Assembly (NCBI GenBank): GCA_005798445.1
Contig: SYJG01000143.1
Coordinates: 1-36,697 of the forward strand
DNA: 36,697 nucleotides
Direction of reading: 5' to 3'
Source: Planctomyces sp.
GTDB lineage: Bacteria; Planctomycetota; Planctomycetia; Planctomycetales; Planctomycetaceae
Within the stretch, counting starts at the first letter, position 1, and the number at the start of each line of letters is the position of its first letter. Below the pieces are notes generated by a model. The model was given only the letters and a program-made list of their open reading frames with translations, ran no database searches and was not told the origin of the DNA. The position numbers were made by a program, and so were the translations under genes. Below are positions 31,701 to 36,697 of this stretch, in pieces.

Positions 31701-32321
31701 ATGAGTTTTTCTCCCGAACATGTCTCGCGGGCGTTACGCCATCTGCGTCGCAGCGATCCCGTGCTGAAACAGGTCATTGACCGGGTCGGCCCGTTCCAAC
31801 TGGAGCCGCGTCGTGGCCGCTTTCAGTCGCTCGTCCGTTCGATCTTGGCCCAGCAGATTTCCACTGCCGTCGCACGCTCGATGCTCCGCAAGCTAGAGGC
31901 CCGGCTCGCACCGCGGAAACTCACGCCGGAATCGCTGGGTGGGTTGTCATTCGACGACTTGCGAGGACTCGGCTTGTCGCGGCAAAAATCGACGTACTTG
32001 CAAGACCTCACCGACAAGGTTGTCAGCAAGACGGTGAAACTTCATCGAGTCCATCGGCTGACCGACGAAGAGATCATCGAGGAACTGATCCAGGTGAAGG
32101 GGATCGGCCGCTGGACCGTGCAGATGTTCCTGATCTTCTGCCTTGGCCGGCCGGATGTTTTCGCACCCGATGATTTCGGTCTGCGATCCGCCATTCAAAA
32201 ACTGTACGGGCTGGCGGAATTGCCGAAGCGGGCTGAAGCGGAAGCGATTGCCGCTCCCTGGCGACCGCACGCGACGGTCGCGTCGTGGTATTTGTGGCGA
32301 AGTCTTGAATTGCCGTCTTGA
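31701..32321 (+). CDS. DNA-3-methyladenine glycosylase II (AlkA-type, HhH-GPD)
   Basis: This 206-aa enzyme excises alkylated bases from DNA as the first step of base excision repair. The helix-hairpin-helix with GPD signature is clear: VRSILAQQISTAVARSMLRK, then GLGLSRQKSTYLQDL, LIQVKGIGRWTVQMFLIFCL (hairpin), and the catalytic aspartate in DVFAPDDFGLRSAI. The N-terminal ligand domain of E. coli AlkA is missing, so it is of the short archaeal/bacterial type of about 200 residues. The TGA stop is part of the -35 box of the following GntR promoter (TTGACA at 32318-32323). It is divergent from the ternary-system operon, with only 63 bases between starts. Confidence 0.9.
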   Translation: MSFSPEHVSRALRHLRRSDPVLKQVIDRVGPFQLEPRRGRFQSLVRSILAQQISTAVARSMLRKLEARLAPRKLTPESLGGLSFDDLRGLGLSRQKSTYLQDLTDKVVSKTVKLHRVHRLTDEEIIEELIQVKGIGRWTVQMFLIFCLGRPDVFAPDDFGLRSAIQKLYGLAELPKRAEAEAIAAPWRPHATVASWYLWRSLELPS

Positions 32322-32346
32322 CACCCTGCGATCACTGTATTAGATT
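32318..32346 (+). promoter_or_regulatory. Sigma-70-type promoter of the GntR-ABC operon
   Basis: A perfect -35 box TTGACA (32318-32323) is followed after exactly 17 bases by TAGATT (32341-32346, four of six consensus). It lies 27 bases upstream of the GntR start codon and overlaps the stop codon of the glycosylase gene. The -10 box lies inside the operator palindrome described next. Confidence 0.75.
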
Positions 32347-32358
32347 ACCTAGTACAGT
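32334..32358. promoter_or_regulatory. Operator palindrome overlapping the -10 box
   Basis: ACTGTATTAG and CTAGTACAGT (nine of ten in inverted order) surround ATTAC. This dyad is typical in size for a GntR/YtrA operator. It covers the -10 box, so binding of the repressor encoded 15 bases downstream should block transcription of its own operon. Confidence 0.75.
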
Positions 32359-32372
32359 TCGCGAGGTGTGAC

Positions 32373-32759
32373 ATGCAGTTTCAGATCAATACCGCCAGCA
32401 AAGTTCCCATCTACCGGCAATTGGCCGAGCAGATTCGGTCGGCGGTCGCGCGCGGCGACTTGCAGCCGGACACGCAGTTGCCTTCCGTGCGGCAGTTGTC
32501 CAAGGACGTGGTCGTCAACCCGAACACGATTGCTCGCGTGTACCAGGAATTGGAACGCGAAGGAATGCTCGTCACTCGGCAGGGGCTGGGTGTGTTCGTC
32601 GGGGCTCCGAAGCGGGACTTGATGAAGCGTGCTCGCGACGAACGGCTGATCGAACTGCTCGACAAGCTGCTGACGGAGGCCGTGCATCTCGGCTATTCGG
32701 CGGCGGAGGTGAAAGAGATGTTGGCCAAGCAAGTCAAACAGTTTCAGTGGCCGGAGTGA
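32373..32759 (+). CDS. GntR-family repressor, YtrA subfamily
   Basis: This 128-aa regulator has an N-terminal winged helix-turn-helix: IYRQLAEQIRSAVARGDL, LPSVRQLSKDVVVNPNTIAR, VYQELEREGMLVTRQGLGV. The C-terminal part is only about 50 residues with two helices and no effector-binding domain, the definition of the YtrA subfamily, which usually controls a following ABC transporter. The start ATG at 32373 begins QFQINTASKVPIYRQL. The gene overlaps closely with the ATPase gene (three bases apart) and lies in one operon with it and two permeases. Autoregulation is supported by a perfect-size palindrome overlapping its own -10 box. In Gram-positive bacteria such modules respond to cell-envelope antibiotics; here the signal is unknown. 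Confidence 0.92.
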   Translation: MQFQINTASKVPIYRQLAEQIRSAVARGDLQPDTQLPSVRQLSKDVVVNPNTIARVYQELEREGMLVTRQGLGVFVGAPKRDLMKRARDERLIELLDKLLTEAVHLGYSAAEVKEMLAKQVKQFQWPE

Positions 32760-32762
32760 ATC

Positions 32763-33680
32763 ATGCCCGACGCGATCGTGACCGACGGATTGACCAAGTG
32801 GTACGGCTCGAAGTGTGTCGTCAACGAGCTGTCGTTGCGTGTGCCGGAGGGCTGCGTGTACGGCTTCCTCGGCCGCAACGGAGCGGGAAAATCGACAACT
32901 ATCAAGATGCTGACGGGGATGGTGCATGCGGATGACGGTTCGGCGTCATTGTTGGGACAGGATGTGGCCACGTTGGCTCCGGAGATGCGGCAGCGAATTG
33001 CCTATTTGGCGGAGGGGCATCCGCTGTATTCGTGGATGACGATCGACGGGCTGATGCGGTTCACTCGGCCGTTTTATCCGGCGTGGAATCAAGGGCTGTT
33101 CGATCAGATCATCGAGCACTTTCAGCTCGATCGCAAAAAGAAGGTCAAGCACTTGTCGAAGGGGCAGGTGGCTCAGGTGTCGCTGGCGCTGGGGATCGCT
33201 CCGGAACCGGAGTTGTTGATTCTCGATGATCCGACGCTGGGGCTGGACACGGTTGTGCGGCGGGATTTTCTGGAATCGCTGATTCAGATCATCCAGAAAA
33301 AGGGGCGCACGATTTTCCTGAGTTCACATGTGCTCGGAGACGTTGAGCGTGTGGCCGACCGAATTGGCGTGATGGTCGATGGTGTGCTGCGTGTCGATTG
33401 TCCAACGGATGAATTCAAGCAGTCGATCCGGCGAGTCGTTCTGTCCTTCGACGGCCCACCGCCGAAGTTCTCCGGTTGCGACGGCCTAGTGGCGATGCAC
33501 GTTGAGGAGCGTCGGTTGGAGTTGGTGGTCGTCGGACTTGGTGACTCGCATCACACGCTGTTCGCGGCTTTGACTCCGCAACCGCGGACGGTTGATGTCG
33601 TGGAATTGAATCTGGAAGACGCCTTCATCGAATACACGCGTGGCTCGCGCCGCGCGGTGCCGGTGTTTTCGGGAGATTGA
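32763..33680 (+). CDS. ABC transporter ATP-binding protein
   Basis: This 305-aa nucleotide-binding subunit has Walker A GRNGAGKSTTIKML, an LSKGQVAQVSLALG signature in place of the usual LSGGQ, Walker B LLILDDPTLGLD, and the H-loop TIFLSSHVLGDVERVAD. Residues about 225-305 form the C-terminal extension of DrrA/CcmA-like exporters. It would power export by the two permeases encoded next; its Q/K-containing signature motif is within what is seen in YtrB-like subunits. The ATG is three bases after the GntR stop, indicating translational coupling. The transported substrate cannot be predicted. Confidence 0.93.
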   Translation: MPDAIVTDGLTKWYGSKCVVNELSLRVPEGCVYGFLGRNGAGKSTTIKMLTGMVHADDGSASLLGQDVATLAPEMRQRIAYLAEGHPLYSWMTIDGLMRFTRPFYPAWNQGLFDQIIEHFQLDRKKKVKHLSKGQVAQVSLALGIAPEPELLILDDPTLGLDTVVRRDFLESLIQIIQKKGRTIFLSSHVLGDVERVADRIGVMVDGVLRVDCPTDEFKQSIRRVVLSFDGPPPKFSGCDGLVAMHVEERRLELVVVGLGDSHHTLFAALTPQPRTVDVVELNLEDAFIEYTRGSRRAVPVFSGD

Positions 33681-33686
33681 GCTGTC

Positions 33687-34379
33687 ATGTTCGCTGTCAT
33701 TCTGAAAGAGCTGCGATCGACCGCCTGGGTGGTTGCCTTGGGGGCAATCGCGTTTGGAGGGTTCTTGTCGGAAATCTGCGGCGTGACGACGCTGACTCGG
33801 CATCAGTTTCCAACACACGAAAACATTTTTCCGTTGGTGCAGCCCGGTTGGCTGCTGTGGTACGGCTTCATTGCGGCATCGTTTGCGGGGAGCTTGGGGC
33901 TGGTGATGTCGCTCAATGACGGAGCGCGTGGGATGTGGGCCTTCGTGTTGTTTCGACCGATCTCGCGGCGAGCGTACATCGGGGTCAAGTTGTTGACGGG
34001 TGGAGTGCTCACGCTGACCACGGTGGCTCTGCCGGCGATCGTGTATCTGGTCTGGGCGAAGACTCCGGGGAATGTGGCGATTCCGTTTGATTGGTCGTAC
34101 GCGCAGCCGGCGATCGAGTCGTGTGGCTGGGCGGTCGTCGTTTTTCTGGGAGGTTTCTTGACGGGCATCCGTCCGGCGTCGTGGTGGTGGTCGCGGCTGT
34201 GGCCGTTGGCAGCGACGGTCGTCCTCGGCCTGATGTTGTGGTTGTCGGGTTCAGTGGCCGGCGGATTCGAGCCCGACTTCATGCCGTCGCAGGCTCAGTA
34301 TTGGGGGCTGTGTCTCCTCGTCGGAGCGATCCTGGTGACTTCAATTTTGCATGTGGTTGATGAGCGAGACTTCGCATGA
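33687..34379 (+). CDS. ABC-2 type permease, short form
   Basis: This 230-aa membrane protein has about six hydrophobic segments (VVALGAIAFGGFL, LLWYGFIAASFAGSLGLVMS, LTLTTVALPAIVYLVWA, AVVVFLGGFLTGI, AATVVLGLMLWLS, CLLVGAILVTSIL). Its conserved internal motif FRPISRRAYIGVKLL, with a following ALPAIVYLVWAKTPGNVAIP, matches the C-terminal half of the next gene (RPVSRRAVLMSKLL, ALPIIVYAAWASRPGSVAAP), so the two permeases are paralogues likely to form a heterodimer with the ATPase. Its stop overlaps the start of the next gene (ATGA). Confidence 0.85.
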   Translation: MFAVILKELRSTAWVVALGAIAFGGFLSEICGVTTLTRHQFPTHENIFPLVQPGWLLWYGFIAASFAGSLGLVMSLNDGARGMWAFVLFRPISRRAYIGVKLLTGGVLTLTTVALPAIVYLVWAKTPGNVAIPFDWSYAQPAIESCGWAVVVFLGGFLTGIRPASWWWSRLWPLAATVVLGLMLWLSGSVAGGFEPDFMPSQAQYWGLCLLVGAILVTSILHVVDERDFA

Positions 34380-36637
34380 GCGGCATTTCGACGAAACAAC
34401 GATCGTGGCGACACACCCTCTGCCTCGCGGCCTTGCTGACGACGGCTGCGGTGACGCTGTGGATGGTGGGTTTTGCGATCATTGCGGGCATTGTCGAGGA
34501 GGTTTTCAGTGAACAAGAACCGCGATTCATCACGCAGCAGTTTCTGTTTCGAGACGACGGCTTGCCAATTTGGAAGACGACCGACCGCCGCAAGGGCTGG
34601 GAGTGGGCCGAGTACCACAATCTCGATGGAGAGCCGGTCGAGATGACGGTGAAAGACGAGCATCCGCAATTGGTGACGCTCGTCGATTCGCGGGTCTGGC
34701 GGCGTCCGAGGCGACAAAGTTGGAAATCACGCGTTGTGGCAGTTGACGAGCAAAGTGTCCCCAATCATCCGGGGACATCGACGTGGTTCTTTCGAGACAA
34801 TGGCCGGCGCGGCTTTTTGGTGGCGATGAACAATGTCACGAAGCGCGAGGTCGCGTACTTCGGAATCAAAGGCTTCACGACCACCATCCCCTCGGAAGAG
34901 GATTGGTTCACCACATTTGACGGTGGTGAGCACCTCGACATTGACGGCCCCGACCATTACCGCAGTTGGAACGTCGGCTTCCCCTATTCTCAACAACATG
35001 TTGACGCGAGCACGCATGAGTTGGCGTATGCGCCATTGTTTGTCGAGCCAACCGGTCGGCGCGTCTTCGCGATCGACTTTCTCCATCGAACGATTCGAGT
35101 TGTCCACGAGGGTGAGCCAGTTCTGTCGGCCAACCCGATTCGCATGCGGAAAAAGGGGACACCACAACAGGTCGTCTTGCGGCTGCGTGACTCGCTGCGG
35201 ATTGTCGAATTGACGAACGACGGTGTCGGAGCCACCGAAGTCATTCCCATTCCAGAAAACTTGCAGCGAGCCGCCGGATTGCAATGGGTCAAGGCCGCGA
35301 ACGGCCATGTGCTCGTGACGCTGCAATCGGGAGGCTGGCACCTGACGACGTTGGACGCGGATCACCGAGTCGTCGGGGAACGGCAGGTTGCCTATCAACA
35401 TGGCCAAACGCAGCCACCGGCTGCTAGCGAGATCACGTTATTCCTGCTCGTAACGCAATCACCCGTCTTGGTGGATTTCGTTGTTTGGATTTCGACACGC
35501 GAAGGGAGTCACACTCAAGCCATCGACACTAGCCGTGTCCGAGAGTTCGGACTCGAATGGCCAACGTCTCGCGACATGGAGTTTTCTGAAGCGACGGTTC
35601 CGTTGGCGATCCTGCAATTGTCGGCCGTGTTGTGGTCGGTGATGGCGGTGCGTCGATTGCGGAAATTCTCGGCGTCGCGGCAAGACCAGTGGTTCTGGGG
35701 AGCGTGGACGTTGTTGTTCGGTGCTCCGGGCTATCTCGCATTTCGAGTGCATCGCGAATGGCGAACGGTGGGCGTCAGCCCACTGGTCACGTCGATGAGG
35801 CCGTCGAAACTGGACGAGACCGCTGAAGCAACCAGGAGGCTGACGCCTCCCGTTCGCGCGAAGCGGCATCTGGTGACGGCACTCGCTTCGGTCTACGGAA
35901 AATGTCTTGATGCCGGTGAGGACTTGGGAGCGGGCGTCGCCGCACGAGTCGGTTTTCCTGCCAGCCACACGGCGTTGGTTCTAAAGGAGTGCCGACTGGC
36001 GGTGGGAGCCGCGCTCTTGGCCTGTCTGGCCTACACGGTGGTGGTGGCTCGGTTGGTGGGGCTGAAGGGCTTCGGCATGCTCAGCGACTTCGTCACGCAG
36101 ACGAGTGCCACGCCATTCATCCATGACGGATTCCTCGGACCGTTTGGCACGGTGGGATTCCTGTTGGCCGCCGGGTTGGCGATCTGGCAATCGGTGGCCG
36201 AGTCGCGTGGCGAGGCGTGGCTGTTCATGCTCTCTCGACCGGTCAGCCGCCGAGCGGTCTTGATGAGCAAACTGTTGATCGGCTTGCTGGTGGTGACTGT
36301 CTGCACGGCGCTGCCGATCATTGTCTACGCGGCCTGGGCCTCACGTCCCGGATCGGTCGCCGCACCGTTCGAGTGGGGCATGACCGAGATCGCGTGGCGG
36401 TATTGGGCGGCGCTGACGTCGATCTATCTGGCGACGTTACTGACGATGCTGCGACCAGTTCGGTGGCTGGGGACTCGATTGTTGCCGGTAATTGCCGCCA
36501 TCGGTTGGCTGCCGGTGCGCGAGGCCCTCGGAGTTTGGTGCTGGCCGGTCTGGTGGGAACTGCTCGCCGTGCTGGTGATCAACGTGTGCCTGGTGAGCAG
36601 CCTGTTGTTGACCGTCCGAGAAAGAGAGTACCCGTGA
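34376..36637 (+). CDS. ABC-2 type permease fused to a large propeller-like extracytoplasmic domain
   Basis: This 753-aa protein begins with a membrane segment (TLCLAALLTTAAVTLWMVG, about residues 16-36), then about 365 residues of beta-rich soluble sequence (for example RVFAIDFLHRTIRVVHEG, QVVLRLRDSLRIVEL, GHVLVTLQSGGWHLTTLD) that read like a propeller facing the periplasm. A second membrane region (about 405-460) is followed by a translated palindrome (about 462-494). The last 230 residues are a full ABC-2 permease with RPVSRRAVLMSKLL, homologous to the whole preceding gene. The large outer domain could bind substrate or sense it. The start overlaps the previous stop. The gene ends at TGA 36635-36637, followed by a partial repeat at the window edge. 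Confidence 0.8.
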   Translation: MSGISTKQRSWRHTLCLAALLTTAAVTLWMVGFAIIAGIVEEVFSEQEPRFITQQFLFRDDGLPIWKTTDRRKGWEWAEYHNLDGEPVEMTVKDEHPQLVTLVDSRVWRRPRRQSWKSRVVAVDEQSVPNHPGTSTWFFRDNGRRGFLVAMNNVTKREVAYFGIKGFTTTIPSEEDWFTTFDGGEHLDIDGPDHYRSWNVGFPYSQQHVDASTHELAYAPLFVEPTGRRVFAIDFLHRTIRVVHEGEPVLSANPIRMRKKGTPQQVVLRLRDSLRIVELTNDGVGATEVIPIPENLQRAAGLQWVKAANGHVLVTLQSGGWHLTTLDADHRVVGERQVAYQHGQTQPPAASEITLFLLVTQSPVLVDFVVWISTREGSHTQAIDTSRVREFGLEWPTSRDMEFSEATVPLAILQLSAVLWSVMAVRRLRKFSASRQDQWFWGAWTLLFGAPGYLAFRVHREWRTVGVSPLVTSMRPSKLDETAEATRRLTPPVRAKRHLVTALASVYGKCLDAGEDLGAGVAARVGFPASHTALVLKECRLAVGAALLACLAYTVVVARLVGLKGFGMLSDFVTQTSATPFIHDGFLGPFGTVGFLLAAGLAIWQSVAESRGEAWLFMLSRPVSRRAVLMSKLLIGLLVVTVCTALPIIVYAAWASRPGSVAAPFEWGMTEIAWRYWAALTSIYLATLLTMLRPVRWLGTRLLPVIAAIGWLPVREALGVWCWPVWWELLAVLVINVCLVSSLLLTVREREYP
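35761..35857. repeat. REP-like doublet inside the long permease gene
   Basis: Arms 35761-35787 and 35831-35857 match at 23 of 27. All four differences are two compensatory pairs within each arm's own hairpin (T-A and G-C on the left, G-C and A-T on the right) around the loop GTCA. The family is the same as 18323, 19485 and 36670. It is in frame, between two membrane regions. Confidence 0.9.
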
Positions 36638-36669
36638 ATACAATGACCGCATCTCGGTCGCAAAAAAAA

Positions 36670-36697
36670 GCGAGCCGGAGGGCGTCAGCCCCCGGAC
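36670..36697. repeat. Partial REP-like unit at the window end
   Basis: GCGAGCCGGAGGGCGTCAGC and the following CCCCGGAC repeat the unit of the 18323/19485/35761 family, with the hairpin GGGC-GTCA-GCCC. It starts 33 bases after the permease stop. The partner arm, if any, lies beyond the window. Confidence 0.75.

Noticed and set aside
898-36697. CRISPR array
   Set aside because: The repeats are scattered, palindromic and of several unrelated families; no regular repeat-spacer array and no cas gene.
1-36697. tRNA or rRNA genes
   Set aside because: No cloverleaf with a conserved T-arm or rRNA-like stretch was recognised by eye; a covariance search would settle this.

Overview
The window looks like a chromosomal segment of a planctomycete. 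This rests on the gene set (a Tat-exported DUF1501 protein, a PQQ-type beta-propeller protein, an HpcH/HpaI aldolase, a large secreted esterase-like protein and a MoxR/vWA/beta-propeller operon), on GC-rich coding sequence, and on many dispersed palindromes, several of them read through in frame. No rRNA or tRNA gene was seen, so the placement is an inference from family content.

Layout. 1-5446 (+): pyruvate dehydrogenase complex genes, with the E1 3' end, E2 (aceF) and E3 (lpdA). Between E2 and E3 sits a three-gene insert (DUF4268 nuclease-like protein, antitoxin-like protein, MazF/PemK toxin) bracketed by inverted hairpin units. 5547-5804: an orphan antitoxin-like gene. 6115-8220 (-): an AT-richer island with one 701-aa P-loop ATPase. 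8466-9878 (-): DUF1501 protein. 10071-15316 (-): two exported proteins, one a 1272-aa secretin-like protein with coiled coils. 15554-18820 (-): HpcH/HpaI aldolase and a tandem alpha/beta-hydrolase. 19035-23009 (+): RidA-like protein, PQQ-propeller protein, zinc-type alcohol dehydrogenase, CPBP protease. 23105-31637 (-): a five-gene operon around a MoxR ATPase, a vWA+propeller protein and a TPR+propeller protein, which matches the MoxR-vWA-beta-propeller (bpX) ternary systems predicted to act in biological conflict. 31701-36637 (+): AlkA-type glycosylase, then a YtrA-like GntR repressor with an ABC-2 exporter whose two permeases are paralogues.

The most unusual feature is scattered structure. 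There are about 18 palindromic elements, most of them pairs of short hairpins in inverted orientation, like REP doublets (REPINs). Several carry the GTAG/GGAG head typical of REP sequences. In several pairs the two arms differ by compensatory base-pair changes that keep each arm's own hairpin. At least nine units lie in frame inside six protein genes (E2, E3, hydrolase, bpX-type protein, MoxR, permease), always where a linker or surface loop is expected. No REP-associated transposase gene was found in the window.
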